Numbered from the stretch's first letter, positions 30,080 through 38,618 are shown. The stretch is 64,000 nucleotides of DNA from Mycolicibacterium anyangense (GCF_010731855.1 NZ_AP022620.1:310001-374000); one strand, 5' to 3'. The notes: generated by a model from the letters alone, not told the origin. Program-made: numbers and translations.

Positions 30080-30757
30080 ATGCGCATACCGAGTCTGGCC
30101 GCACTGCTGGCCGCCGGAGCACTGCTGGGTACACCCACGATCGCCGTCTCCCAAGCCCAGGCCGACTGCCAGGGGCTCGGCGGAACCGTCGAGGCGGGCA
30201 ACATCTGCCACATCACCGCCGCCACACCGACCTACACGATGGATGTGCGCTTCCCCATCGACTACGCCGATGAACAGTCCGTGCAGGACTATCTGGCGCA
30301 GAGCCGGGACGGTTTCGTCAACGTCGCCCAGCCCGGGTCTCGCAATCTGCCCTACGAGATGGACGTCACCGCACAGTCCTTCAGCTCGGCGCAGACCCAG
30401 AGCGTGGTCCTCAAGCTGTTCCAGGACGTCGGCGGCGCGCACCCCACCACCTGGTACAAGGCGTTCACCTACGACCTCGGCCAGCGCAAGCCCGTCACGT
30501 TCGACACGCTGTTCGCCCCGGGGGCCAAGCCGCTGGCCATCATCTTCCCGATCGTCCAGCGCGAACTGGAGCGGCAGACCGGGCTGACCGGCGTCATCTC
30601 CACCGGTGATGGGATGGACCCGTCGCACTACCAGAATTTCGCCGTCACCGACGACGCGGTGATCTTCTTCTTCGGCCAGGGTGAACTGCTGCCGTCCGAC
30701 GCCGGCGCCACCTCGGCATCAGTTCCGCGAAACGCGTTGCCGCCGTTGGCGCTCTGA
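30080..30757 (+). CDS. Secreted protein, TB22.2/Rv3036c type (DUF3298-like)
   Basis: A 225-residue exported protein. Residues 1-28 are a signal peptide (LAALLAAGALLGTP, cleavage after AQA before DCQG). The mature part has one disulphide-capable Cys pair and a DUF3298/RsiV-like fold with TYDLGQRKPVTFDTLFAPG near residues 130-150. The M. tuberculosis homologue TB22.2 has been described as a cell-wall esterase; no GxSxG motif is evident here, so that activity cannot be confirmed from sequence. The start ATG is 3 bases after the previous stop. It is convergent with the lipoprotein gene. Confidence 0.88.
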   Translation: MRIPSLAALLAAGALLGTPTIAVSQAQADCQGLGGTVEAGNICHITAATPTYTMDVRFPIDYADEQSVQDYLAQSRDGFVNVAQPGSRNLPYEMDVTAQSFSSAQTQSVVLKLFQDVGGAHPTTWYKAFTYDLGQRKPVTFDTLFAPGAKPLAIIFPIVQRELERQTGLTGVISTGDGMDPSHYQNFAVTDDAVIFFFGQGELLPSDAGATSASVPRNALPPLAL

Positions 30758-30759
30758 GC

Positions 30760-32046
30760 TCAGGACGGGTCGAAGCTGTACACCTGGCCGGCGCTGGTGG
30801 CGACCACCACCCGCCGGTCATGACCCACCGAGACGCCGACCGGGTAGCCGTCGGCCTGGGGGAGCGGGTACTGCTTGAGCGGGTGGCCGTCGGCGAGATC
30901 GAACGCCAGCAGAGCCAGGCCTGCCGAGGGATCAGGGACCACGGTGTAAGCCACGTCGGCGCCGGCCTGGCTCGAGGTGGCCAACGGTGCGACGTCGTCG
31001 CGGCGCCACTGCACCTCGGCGCGGTCGCCGGCATCCTTGAGCGCGACCAGGTGGGTGTCCGGGCCGCCGCCGGCGACGATGACCCCACCAGGGCCGAGCG
31101 ACGGCGGCGTCTGTGGCTGGAAGCCAAGGCTCACAGACCATTTCACGGTGCCGTCCGAGGCGTTGAGCGCCCATAGCTCGCGATCGCGACCGGTGACGTA
31201 GACGGTCTTGCCGTCAGCGGATAGCACCGGCGCGGCGATCACCCCGGCGGCCACGGCAGCACTGGTCCACGTCTTGGTGATCAGCGGGGTCTGGCCAGGG
31301 TGGTACTGCAGACCGACCAGAGTCGAGGCCTTGGCGCCCGGCTGCCATACGCCGAGCACGATGGTGTTCGTGGCCGCCGAGAAGGCTGGCGGGGCTGAGA
31401 CCGGACATTGCGGCAGCGCCTGCTGGCAGTCGTCGAGGCCGCGGGTGGAATCGGTGGGGTCGAGGCCTTCGACGAGATCCATCGGGGTGCCGCTGACGTC
31501 GCCGCGGTGGCTGTCGAAGACCAGCACCTGGCCGAGGTGGGTCACCACCAGAAGCTGGCCGCCGCCGAGAAACCTTGTGGTGGTGGGCATTCCGATGACA
31601 TTGGTACGCCAGCGAACCCACTGCGTTGGCGGGTAGGACAGCATCAGGCCGGGCTGTCCGATGTAGAGGTTGTCGAATTGGTCGAACAGGGGGCTGGCGA
31701 AGCCGCCCCCGAGGACCATCCGGGTGCACCAGCGCTGGCGGCCGTCGTTGTCGATTTCCCAGACCATCAGCGAACACCCGCCGGCGGTCTGTCCATTGAC
31801 CGCCAGGTAGCTGCCCGACCCCAGGGCGGCACCCGCGTCGAGTGCACCCTTGACCGAGCGGCTCCAGGTCAGCTTCAGGTCCGGGGTGCCCGCGGTCGGG
31901 GTGTAGCTGGTGTTGGCCGCGTCGGCGTACTGGGCGGCCCAGCCCTGAGCCGAGGTGGCATCCACCCACGAATCAGTGGTGGCGCACCCGGCAACCGTGC
32001 TCACCAACAGCGTCGCCGACGCCGACGCGAGCAATCGCCGCAGCAC
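30760..32046 (-). CDS. PQQ-like beta-propeller lipoprotein (Rv3035 type)
   Basis: A 428-residue exported lipoprotein with a lipobox ending in Cys21 (TVAGC). It is built of repeated propeller blades with the PQQ-type pattern: VYVTGRDRELWALNASDGTVKWS and LALLAFDLADGHPLKQYPL are examples of the W-docking type. It probably acts as an extracytoplasmic scaffold or binding protein and no catalytic residues are visible. Only two bases separate its stop from that of the convergent TB22.2-type gene. M. tuberculosis keeps the same arrangement. Confidence 0.88.
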   Translation of the reverse strand: MLRRLLASASATLLVSTVAGCATTDSWVDATSAQGWAAQYADAANTSYTPTAGTPDLKLTWSRSVKGALDAGAALGSGSYLAVNGQTAGGCSLMVWEIDNDGRQRWCTRMVLGGGFASPLFDQFDNLYIGQPGLMLSYPPTQWVRWRTNVIGMPTTTRFLGGGQLLVVTHLGQVLVFDSHRGDVSGTPMDLVEGLDPTDSTRGLDDCQQALPQCPVSAPPAFSAATNTIVLGVWQPGAKASTLVGLQYHPGQTPLITKTWTSAAVAAGVIAAPVLSADGKTVYVTGRDRELWALNASDGTVKWSVSLGFQPQTPPSLGPGGVIVAGGGPDTHLVALKDAGDRAEVQWRRDDVAPLATSSQAGADVAYTVVPDPSAGLALLAFDLADGHPLKQYPLPQADGYPVGVSVGHDRRVVVATSAGQVYSFDPS

Positions 32047-32125
32047 TCCGGTCCTTCCCCTGGGTCGAAACGTGACAGTACAGGCGAGGGTAACCCGTAC
32101 CCGCCCTCGGTTAGGCTCTCAGGCC

Positions 32126-32863
32126 ATGACGACGATGTGGGGCGCGCCGATCCACAAGCGGTGGGCAGGCTCGCGGCTCAGGGATCCCCGCCAGGCCAAG
32201 TTTCTCACCAAGGCGTCGCTGAAATGGGTGATCGCCAACCGGGCCTACACACCCTGGTACCTGGTGCGGTACTGGCGGCTGCTGAAGTTCAAGCTGCAGA
32301 ACCCGCACATCATCACCCGTGGCATGGTGTTTCTCGGCAAGAACGTCGAGATCCACGCCACCCCGGAGCTCGCCCAGCTCGAGATCGGCCGCTGGGTGCA
32401 CATCGGTGACAAGAACACCATCCGGGCGCACGAAGGTTCGCTGCGGTTCGGCGACAAGGTGGTGCTGGGCCGTGACAACGTCATCAACTGCTACCTCGAT
32501 ATCGAGCTCGGTGACTCCGCTCTGATGGCCGACTGGTGCTACGTCTGCGACTTCGACCACAAGATGGACAACATCGAGATGCCGATCAAGGACCAGGGCA
32601 TCATCAAGAGCCCGGTGCGCATCGGCCCGGACACCTGGATCGCCGCCAAGGTGACGATCCTGCGCGGCACCACGATCGGCCGGGGCTGCGTGCTCGGCGC
32701 GCATGCCGTGGTCAAGGGCGACATCCCGGACTTCTCGATCGCCGTGGGCTCGCCTGCCAAGGTCGTCAAGAACCGCAAACTGGCCTGGGAGACCTCAGCT
32801 GCGCAGCGGGCCGAGCTGGCGGCTGCGCTGGCCGACATCGAACGCAAGAAGGCCAGCCACTAA
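32126..32863 (+). CDS. Left-handed beta-helix (hexapeptide) acyltransferase, Rv3034c type
   Basis: A 245-residue enzyme with hexapeptide repeats from about residue 65 to 210 (ISRGMVFLGKNVEIHA-type turns, SLRFGDKVVLGRDNVI, PVRIGPDTWIAAKVTIL, TTIGRGCVLGAHAVVKGDIP), the fold of acetyl/acyltransferases such as WbbJ. A catalytic His is likely in CDFDHKMDN. It sits beside the glucan-synthesis genes Rv3030-3032, and the M. tuberculosis gene is considered part of the methylglucose lipopolysaccharide region, so acylation of that polysaccharide is the likely role. The ATG at 32126 was chosen; the open frame extends to 31955 without homology. Confidence 0.87.
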   Translation: MTTMWGAPIHKRWAGSRLRDPRQAKFLTKASLKWVIANRAYTPWYLVRYWRLLKFKLQNPHIITRGMVFLGKNVEIHATPELAQLEIGRWVHIGDKNTIRAHEGSLRFGDKVVLGRDNVINCYLDIELGDSALMADWCYVCDFDHKMDNIEMPIKDQGIIKSPVRIGPDTWIAAKVTILRGTTIGRGCVLGAHAVVKGDIPDFSIAVGSPAKVVKNRKLAWETSAAQRAELAAALADIERKKASH

Positions 32864-32906
32864 GCTGGCCGGCTTCGGCGCGTGGCCCGTCTGCTCGGCG
32901 AACAGA

Positions 32907-32948
32907 CGCAAAGTCGCATAGATCGGGCCTCGACCGTGCGATTTTGCG
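32907..32948. repeat. Inverted repeat after the acyltransferase gene
   Basis: 12-base arms CGCAAAGTCGCA (32907-32918) and TGCGATTTTGCG (32937-32948) pair with one G-T wobble around an 18-base loop. Direct copies of TGCTCGGCG flank it on both sides (about 32892 and 32951). It may act as a bidirectional terminator or be a small dispersed repeat. The whole gap 32864-33025 shows no gene. Confidence 0.5.
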
Positions 32949-33025
32949 CCTGCTCGGCGCGCTTGGCCCGATGTGTGGGGTTCACGGCGTAGACCGCGGC
33001 CGGGGTGTCACTCGATACTGCCGAT

Positions 33026-33394
33026 ATGGCCACTGTCGTCCTTGTCGTCGTCGGCGTGTTCTTCCTGGGGATGGGTCTCTACGGTCTGGTTGCGCCGGCC
33101 AGCCTCGTCGCACCGTTCGGCATCACGCTTGACCGCTCGGTGGCGCGCGCCGAGGTACGTGCGGTCTACGGCGGCTTCGGTGTCGCGATCGCGGGCGTGC
33201 TCGGCTACGGGCTGCTGCATCCGCCGCTGCGAACCGGCATCGTGCTCACCGTCGCGCTCGCGTTGGCCGGGATGGCCCTCGGTCGGGTGGTCTCCACGCT
33301 GTGCGGCGACCGAACGTCCTTCTACCCCAACTGGTTCTACTGCCTGGTCGAGATCGTTGCGGCCGCCGCTCTGATGCTGATCGTGTCGCCCTGA
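33026..33394 (+). CDS. Small DUF4345-like membrane protein
   Basis: A 122-residue protein with four predicted membrane helices, at residues about 3-22, 48-65, 70-90 and 100-120. It contains the DUF4345-like segment ARAEVRAVYGGFGVAIA after the first helix. The ATG at 33026 is preferred; a GTG at 33005 is in frame. Function unknown. It occupies the place where M. tuberculosis has Rv3033, but the two do not look related, so this is a lineage-specific replacement. Confidence 0.75.
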   Translation: MATVVLVVVGVFFLGMGLYGLVAPASLVAPFGITLDRSVARAEVRAVYGGFGVAIAGVLGYGLLHPPLRTGIVLTVALALAGMALGRVVSTLCGDRTSFYPNWFYCLVEIVAAAALMLIVSP

Positions 33395-33676
33395 TCTCCT
33401 GGCACCGACGATGACGCGGTCCCAGCCGCTCGTGCTGCAGCTAAGTGGTCGGGATGCTAGTGGTCGTCTCTCCTGCCGAAAAGAGATTGCTGGACAGTGC
33501 TTTTGGAACGTGTTCTTGTGAGTTCGCCCATGCGGGTCTGAACTTGGCAAAGAATGGTAATTGACTGCGAATGCGCTGAACGGTGCCCTTTTTGGATAGT
33601 TCCTCATGCAAAGGTGTGGCTATATGTCGGATTGCCGCAATGGTTGCGGCATTCCGGAGAGAGGTTGGGGAGCTCG
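33395..33676 (+). promoter_or_regulatory. AT-richer leader region of the beta-roll protein gene, with hairpin
   Basis: This 282-base gap holds no gene that I can support and reads as clearly less GC-rich than its surroundings. It contains a perfect hairpin (TGCCGCAA-TGG-TTGCGGCA) at 33633-33651, ending 25 bases before the start codon, and a ribosome-binding GGGGAG at about 33667. A TATATG-like -10 element lies near 33621. The hairpin could control translation; no known riboswitch was recognised. Confidence 0.4.
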
Positions 33677-34858
33677 ATGCAAGGGTTTGGTGGGTGGACG
33701 GCGTCCACGCGTGATCGCGTGATTCGGATCGGATTGTTGGCGCTGGGGGGTGCGGCGTGTGCGACGACATTCGGAACGGCGGCATTGGGTTCGGCGGCGC
33801 CGGCGCGTGCGGACGGGTGTATCGCGTTTGGGAATGTCAACCTGCACAGCGGGTCCTCGACATGTTCCGCGACTGGGATGGGTGCGCTCGCGGTGGCCTT
33901 CGGCTACGACAGTTCGGCCACGGCCAGTGGTCTGTTCAGCGGAGCGTGGGCGATCGGCGTCAACAGCTCTGCGACCGCCGGAGGTGGCTCGGCGGACGAG
34001 GCGATCGCGGTGGGCAATGGCTCTACTGCCACCGCCTACAACGCGACTTCACCGGCCGGCAATCTCGATTGGGCGACGGCGATCGGCGCTGATTCGACCG
34101 CCCAGGCCTACGGTGGTGACTTCAACCGGGCGACCGCCGTCGGCTACTACAACGCTGCGTCCGCCTACGGCGGCACCCACGACATCGCCACGGTCATCGA
34201 AGCCGGATGGGATGGATCGGCAACGGCGACGGGCGGCAACAACAACCGCGCCGTGAACATCCTTTCGCCTGCGGGGTATTACAGCGAGGCTGACGCCGAG
34301 AATGGCAACAACAACCTGGCTCTCCAGTTCCTCACCGGAGGTTACGAACCCTTCACGGAGGCCGACAGCGGCAACTTCAACACCGCCCTGAACTTCTTGA
34401 CCGGCGGTTACTACTCGTATGCGGAGGCCAACCACGGGGACAACAATGTCGCCATCGCCGCACTGGGTGGAGGCGACGAGGCAGGCGCCGATGCTTATAA
34501 CGGTAACGGCAACTGGGCCATCGAGACTGGCGACAGCGAAGCGACTGCGGCAGCCGGAAACTACAACCATGCCTTCGCGCGCGGGAACAACAACTATGCC
34601 TACGCCCAGAACGGTAACCACAATCTCGCGATCGTGGCCGGTACGGACAGCTCCGCCACGGCCAGTGGCGGCGACTACAACCGCGCCTGGGGGCACGGAT
34701 TCAAGAATGTCGTGACCGCCGGCGCAACTGGTGATCAGCCGGTGTCCAGCCACAACTCGGCCGTTGCGGTCGGCAATCTGAACACCGTGACCGCCGGGCC
34801 GGGCGACAACAACCATGTCGGGGTTGTCGGTAACGCCAAGACCGTACACAACCCGTAG
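33677..34858 (+). CDS. Secreted repeat protein with YadA-head-like beta-roll
   Basis: A 393-residue protein from an ATG at 33677, with GGGGAG just upstream. Residues 1-45 are a signal peptide (hydrophobic LLALGGAACATTFG, cleavage ARA/DG). The rest is about 16 imperfect repeats of 18-23 residues following xxAxAxGxxSxAxAxGGxxN, for example WATAIGADSTAQAYGGDFN and RATAVGYYNAASAYGGTHD. This is the pattern of left-handed beta-rolls in YadA/Hia heads. There is no coiled-coil stalk, beta-barrel anchor, LPxTG or membrane tail, and no Cys pair besides two near the N-terminus. It ends in a strong terminator. The role is unknown; surface adhesion or matrix are possibilities. Confidence 0.85.
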   Translation: MQGFGGWTASTRDRVIRIGLLALGGAACATTFGTAALGSAAPARADGCIAFGNVNLHSGSSTCSATGMGALAVAFGYDSSATASGLFSGAWAIGVNSSATAGGGSADEAIAVGNGSTATAYNATSPAGNLDWATAIGADSTAQAYGGDFNRATAVGYYNAASAYGGTHDIATVIEAGWDGSATATGGNNNRAVNILSPAGYYSEADAENGNNNLALQFLTGGYEPFTEADSGNFNTALNFLTGGYYSYAEANHGDNNVAIAALGGGDEAGADAYNGNGNWAIETGDSEATAAAGNYNHAFARGNNNYAYAQNGNHNLAIVAGTDSSATASGGDYNRAWGHGFKNVVTAGATGDQPVSSHNSAVAVGNLNTVTAGPGDNNHVGVVGNAKTVHNP

Positions 34859-34869
34859 CAGCCACCGGA

Positions 34870-34903
34870 GTCCTTCCTACCCGCGATTGCGGGTGGGAAG
34901 GAC
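34870..34903 (+). terminator. Strong hairpin terminator after the beta-roll gene
   Basis: A 15-bp stem (one T-G wobble) with a 4-base GATT loop begins 12 bases after the stop codon. The stem starts GTCCTTCC and ends GGAAGGAC. It is followed by TTCGTTGTCGTGT. Being symmetric, it may also end transcription of the convergent glycosyltransferase operon that stops at 34921. Confidence 0.75.
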
Positions 34904-34920
34904 TTCGTTGTCGTGTCTGG

Positions 34921-36159
34921 TCAGTCCGAACGGCCGGGCAGCGCGTGCTCGACGATCGGCCGGCGCGGCTGCGGGATGCGTTCTCGGCGCTTGGCCGCCA
35001 GATACACCTGAGCGGTCTGGCTGGCCACGGTGTGCCAGTCGAAATCCGAGGTGAGTCGCGCGCGAGCGGCGACGGCACGCTGTTGGGCCGCCTGCGGATC
35101 GTCGAGCACACTGCGCACCGCAGCGGCCAGCGCGGCGACATCGCGCGGCGGGCAGGACATCCCGGTCTGGCCACTGATCACTGCCTCACCCAGACCACCC
35201 GCGGTGGAAGTCACCAGCGGGATGCCGGCCGCGGCCGCCTCCAGCGCGACGATCCCGAACGGCTCGTAGTGACTGGGCAGCACCGCGACGTCGGCGCGGT
35301 GTAGCAGGTGCAGCAGCTGGTCGTGGTCGACGCGACCGACGAACTGAACAGCCTTGAGCACCTTGTGCTTTCGCGCTACCTCTATCAGCCACTCCTGCTG
35401 CGTACCATCGCCGGCCACGGTCAAGGTGGTGCCTGGGTGGGCGCGACGGATGCGCGGCAGCGCTGCGATCGCCTCGTGGACACCCTTCTCGTATTCCAGC
35501 CGCCCGAAGAACAGCAGTTCGGCCGGCCCGTCGTGACGGCGCCGGGGCGCGAACGGCCAACGACTGGAATCGATCCCGTTGCAGATGACGCTGATCTCGG
35601 CCAGGCCTGGCCCGAACAGGTCGGAGATCTCCTCCGACATGGACGCCGAGCAGGCGATCAGTGAGTCCGATTCGCGGACAAACCAGGACTCGATGGCATG
35701 CACCTGGCGGCTGATCTTGCCCGACACCCACCCCGAATGCCGGCCCGCTTCGGTGGCATGCACGGTGGAAACCATGGGTACATCGAAGAATTCGGCCAAG
35801 GCGATGGCGGGATGGGCAACCAACCAGTCATGGGCATGCACCACATCGGGTTGCCAGCCCTTGGCGTGCAGGGTCAGCCCCGCGCGGACCATCGAGTGGC
35901 CCATCGCCAGCGTCCAGGCCATCAGGTCGCGGCCGAAGTCGAATTCGTGCGGATCCTGGGCGGCGGCGATCACGCGCACACCCTCGTGGACTTCGTCGGT
36001 GGTGGGGTGCGTATACGGGTCGGTGCCGGTGGGCCGACGCGAGAGCACCACCACCTCGTGGCCGTCGGCGGCCAGCGCCGTGGCCAGGTGGTGGACGTGC
36101 CGGCCGAGGCCGCCGATCACCACCGGCGGGTACTCCCACGACACCATCAGGATCTTCAT
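34921..36159 (-). CDS. GT4 alpha-1,4-glucosyltransferase (Rv3032 type)
   Basis: A 412-residue glycosyltransferase with the glycogen-synthase-like N-terminus MKILMVSWEYPPVVIGGLG and the retaining GT4 Glu-x7-Glu motif EPFGIVALE near residue 310. M. tuberculosis Rv3032 elongates the glucan backbone of 6-O-methylglucose lipopolysaccharide (MGLP) and contributes to glycogen. The ATG at 36159 overlaps the stop of the GH57 gene (ATGA), so the earlier open frame to 36675 is not used. The gene is the last of a three-gene coupled operon. Confidence 0.95.
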   Translation of the reverse strand: MKILMVSWEYPPVVIGGLGRHVHHLATALAADGHEVVVLSRRPTGTDPYTHPTTDEVHEGVRVIAAAQDPHEFDFGRDLMAWTLAMGHSMVRAGLTLHAKGWQPDVVHAHDWLVAHPAIALAEFFDVPMVSTVHATEAGRHSGWVSGKISRQVHAIESWFVRESDSLIACSASMSEEISDLFGPGLAEISVICNGIDSSRWPFAPRRRHDGPAELLFFGRLEYEKGVHEAIAALPRIRRAHPGTTLTVAGDGTQQEWLIEVARKHKVLKAVQFVGRVDHDQLLHLLHRADVAVLPSHYEPFGIVALEAAAAGIPLVTSTAGGLGEAVISGQTGMSCPPRDVAALAAAVRSVLDDPQAAQQRAVAARARLTSDFDWHTVASQTAQVYLAAKRRERIPQPRRPIVEHALPGRSD

Positions 36160-37721
36160 CGCGGCAGCCGCCTCGCATCCAGTGCGCCGAACAGGCCGTC
36201 GGCCCGGTTCCAGTCCTGTGCCAGCCTTTCGGCAGCGGGACGGCGGCCCCCGGCCAGCGCGTCGGCGATCTCGCGGGTGGCGTGGGCGTGCAGATGGGCG
36301 CGGTAGCGCGCGTAGTCGGCGGCCGAATCCTTGCTGACCATGAACGGCCAGTCGCTGGACACGGTCAGCAGCGTCTCCCGCAGCAGCTGGTCGGCGACGA
36401 AGTCCCGGCTCGGCGCGGTGCCGCTCTGCGCCAGCGCCTTGTCGACGGTCGTCAGTGCGGTGTCGACCACCTCGGCATTGAGCGCCACGAAATCGGCGAC
36501 CTTCTCGCCGGCCCACACCTGCCAGTCCTTGCCCGAACCCCATGAGCTGGGCGGCAATTCGACCGGCGTCCCGACGAAGCCTCCTGCCAGTGCATCGCTG
36601 AGCGTGCCGACGCGCACCCCCGCTTCGGGGAGTGCCCGCATCAGCCGCTCCAACCAGATCGGCCCCTCGTACCACCAGTGCCCGAACAGTTCGGTGTCGA
36701 AGGCGGCCACCACATGTGCGGGACGTCCGATGCGCTCGGACTCGGAGATGAGGCGCTGGCGGACCACGTCCACGAAGTCCGCGACATGGGTGTCGATGGC
36801 CCGGTCGGCCCGCGCCGGATCGTAGGGAGCCTTGTTCTCCGAGGTGACGTTGCGGCCGGTCACCCGGGCGGGCTTGAGGCCGGTGACGTGATCGTAGGTG
36901 TGGAAGTCACGGTAGGCGGCGTGGCCGGGGTAGCCGGACTTCGGCGACCACACCCGGTAGCTGACCTGAAGATCGCGGCCGAAGGCGACGACATTGGACT
37001 CGCCCACGGGCCGGCCCAGCGCAGTGTCGCCGTGCAGCGAGGGCCCGTCGACCATGAAGTGCCCGACGCCGGCGGCGGCGTAGCCGTGTTCCATCCCTGG
37101 GGCATAGGCACATTCGGGTGCCCAGATGCCGGCCGGCGTGTGGGCGAATCGCGCACGGGCATCGGCCAGCCCCTCGCGTAGCGCGAACTCGCGAAGCCGG
37201 GGATTGAGCAGCGGCTGGAACGGGTGGGCCAGCGGGCCGCCAAGCAGTTCGACGGTGCCGGCCTCGATGAGCCCGCGCAGCAGCGGGCTGGCGCCGTGGC
37301 GCCACAGCGTGGTGAAGTCCTCCAGGGCCCGGCCGGCTTCGTCGTATTCGCGAATGCCGAACTGGCGCAAGGCTTCCGGCGTTGTGGCGGTGCCGTCGGC
37401 CGCTCCCGTCGGGGTGTGCAGGTTCGCTGCTTCCAGCGCCCGCAGCTGCCAGTTCGCCAGCCAGCGATGCATCCCGTCGAGGCAATACGGGTCATCGAGT
37501 TGGGCGGTGACCACCGGGGTCATACCCAGCGTCAGCAGTCCGCGACGCCCCTCGGCGGCCAACGTCCGCAGTACCCGCATCAGTGGCAGGTAGGCCGCCG
37601 CCCAGGACTGATACAGCCACTCCTCGCCGACGGGCCAGCGACCATGGTGGGCCAGCCACGGCAGGTGCGTGTGCAGGACGAGCGAGAACTGCCCGGGGAC
37701 GGGCTCCGGTGCAGTCGTCAC
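36156..37721 (-). CDS. GH57 alpha-1,4-glucan branching enzyme (Rv3031 type)
   Basis: A 521-residue GH57 enzyme. The N-terminal HTHLPW motif, the nucleophile Glu in GIWAPECAYAPG and the acid Asp in AAFDTELFGHWWYEG are all visible. It forms alpha-1,6 branches in glucan and in M. tuberculosis belongs to the MGLP biosynthetic cluster. The GTG at 37721 overlaps the upstream stop (GTGA), giving the length expected (526 in M. tuberculosis). Coupled translation with genes on both sides supports function in one pathway. Confidence 0.95.
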   Translation of the reverse strand: MTTAPEPVPGQFSLVLHTHLPWLAHHGRWPVGEEWLYQSWAAAYLPLMRVLRTLAAEGRRGLLTLGMTPVVTAQLDDPYCLDGMHRWLANWQLRALEAANLHTPTGAADGTATTPEALRQFGIREYDEAGRALEDFTTLWRHGASPLLRGLIEAGTVELLGGPLAHPFQPLLNPRLREFALREGLADARARFAHTPAGIWAPECAYAPGMEHGYAAAGVGHFMVDGPSLHGDTALGRPVGESNVVAFGRDLQVSYRVWSPKSGYPGHAAYRDFHTYDHVTGLKPARVTGRNVTSENKAPYDPARADRAIDTHVADFVDVVRQRLISESERIGRPAHVVAAFDTELFGHWWYEGPIWLERLMRALPEAGVRVGTLSDALAGGFVGTPVELPPSSWGSGKDWQVWAGEKVADFVALNAEVVDTALTTVDKALAQSGTAPSRDFVADQLLRETLLTVSSDWPFMVSKDSAADYARYRAHLHAHATREIADALAGGRRPAAERLAQDWNRADGLFGALDARRLPR

Positions 37722-38494
37722 GGGCGCACCGCTATCGCCACCAGATCCAGGCTCTCGTCGATATCCCGATCGGCCTCTTGCGCCAGATCGAAGTCCTCGC
37801 ACTGCACCGCGGCCACGTCGGCCAGCAGATCCGCCGGCCATGGAGCGTCGGCCACCGCACGGTCGATCTGTGCGGCGATGATCGACCCGCCGTGGCGGGC
37901 GTCCATCTCCGCCAGCCGGGGGCCGTGAAAGACCCCGTTCATCGACTGCATCCGGAAACCGCCTTCGGTGAGCAGTTCGGCCAGTTCAGCGGCATTGAGC
38001 TCGCGGGTATGGAACGGGTTGACCGGAGTGTCCAGACCGGGGGAGAAGGTGATCCGGTTCGGCGTGGACATCAACAGCAGTCCGCCGGGGCGCAGCACCC
38101 GTAAGCATTCCGTCACGAACTGTGGCTGATCCCACAAATGCTCGATGACCTGGAAGTTCACCACAACGTCAACCGAAGTGTCCGGAAGCGGCAGGGAGGC
38201 CAGGTTGGCTGCGACCACCTGCACCCGGGGGTAGCGGGCTCGCACATGGGCCACCGTGGCGGCGTCATAGTCCACCGCCACCACCCGGCGGGCCACGTCG
38301 GCGATCAAGTCGGCGCCGTAACCTTCGCCGCAACCTGCTTCGAGGACGTCTTTACCTGCACAAAGGCCACTCAGACGTCGATAGACCACCTCGTGCCGGC
38401 GGAACCAGTAGTTCTCTTCCGCCAGACCCGGGATGGTCCGCTCGCCGGTCAGCGGCAAGCCGCCGTCGCCCGGGTCCGTCACAGATGCGCTCAT
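37718..38494 (-). CDS. SAM-dependent methyltransferase (Rv3030 type)
   Basis: A 258-residue methyltransferase. SAM motif I is DVLEAGCGEGYGADL (residues about 48-62); further motifs read VVAVDYDAATVAHV, VDVVVNFQVIEHLWDQ and CLRVLRPGGLLLMSTPN. It is thought to methylate glucose units of MGLP, as the gene is the first of the three-gene cluster with the glucosyltransferase and branching enzyme; the methyl position cannot be told from sequence. The start ATG is at 38494. It is divergent from etfB across 206 bases that carry two palindromes. Confidence 0.9.
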   Translation of the reverse strand: MSASVTDPGDGGLPLTGERTIPGLAEENYWFRRHEVVYRRLSGLCAGKDVLEAGCGEGYGADLIADVARRVVAVDYDAATVAHVRARYPRVQVVAANLASLPLPDTSVDVVVNFQVIEHLWDQPQFVTECLRVLRPGGLLLMSTPNRITFSPGLDTPVNPFHTRELNAAELAELLTEGGFRMQSMNGVFHGPRLAEMDARHGGSIIAAQIDRAVADAPWPADLLADVAAVQCEDFDLAQEADRDIDESLDLVAIAVRP

Positions 38495-38582
38495 TGCAAG
38501 GCAGGCTAACCCGAACTCGGCGGATCGCGAACCGCTCGGGTACCGATGGGCTGCAAGAACACAAACTTCGCTCAGCTATGGT

Positions 38583-38618
38583 GTTCGTGCGAACCACTCA
38601 AAGTTACCGACGAGTAAC
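38583..38618. promoter_or_regulatory. Tandem palindromes in the Rv3030/etfB divergent region
   Basis: Two inverted repeats lie in tandem: GTTCG-TG-CGAAC at 38583-38594 and GTTAC-CGACGA-GTAAC at 38603-38618. They are in the 206-base space between divergent starts, about 85-115 bases before etfB. The second looks like a TetR/FadR-type operator. No regulator gene is adjacent. The rest of the gap shows an AGGAGG ribosome-binding site before etfB. Confidence 0.5.

Noticed and set aside
28814..30628. A 604-codon antisense frame over the Rv3037c-type and TB22.2-type genes
   Set aside because: Low-complexity Gly/Arg/Val-rich translation typical of antisense high-GC shadows; the sense genes are clearly real.
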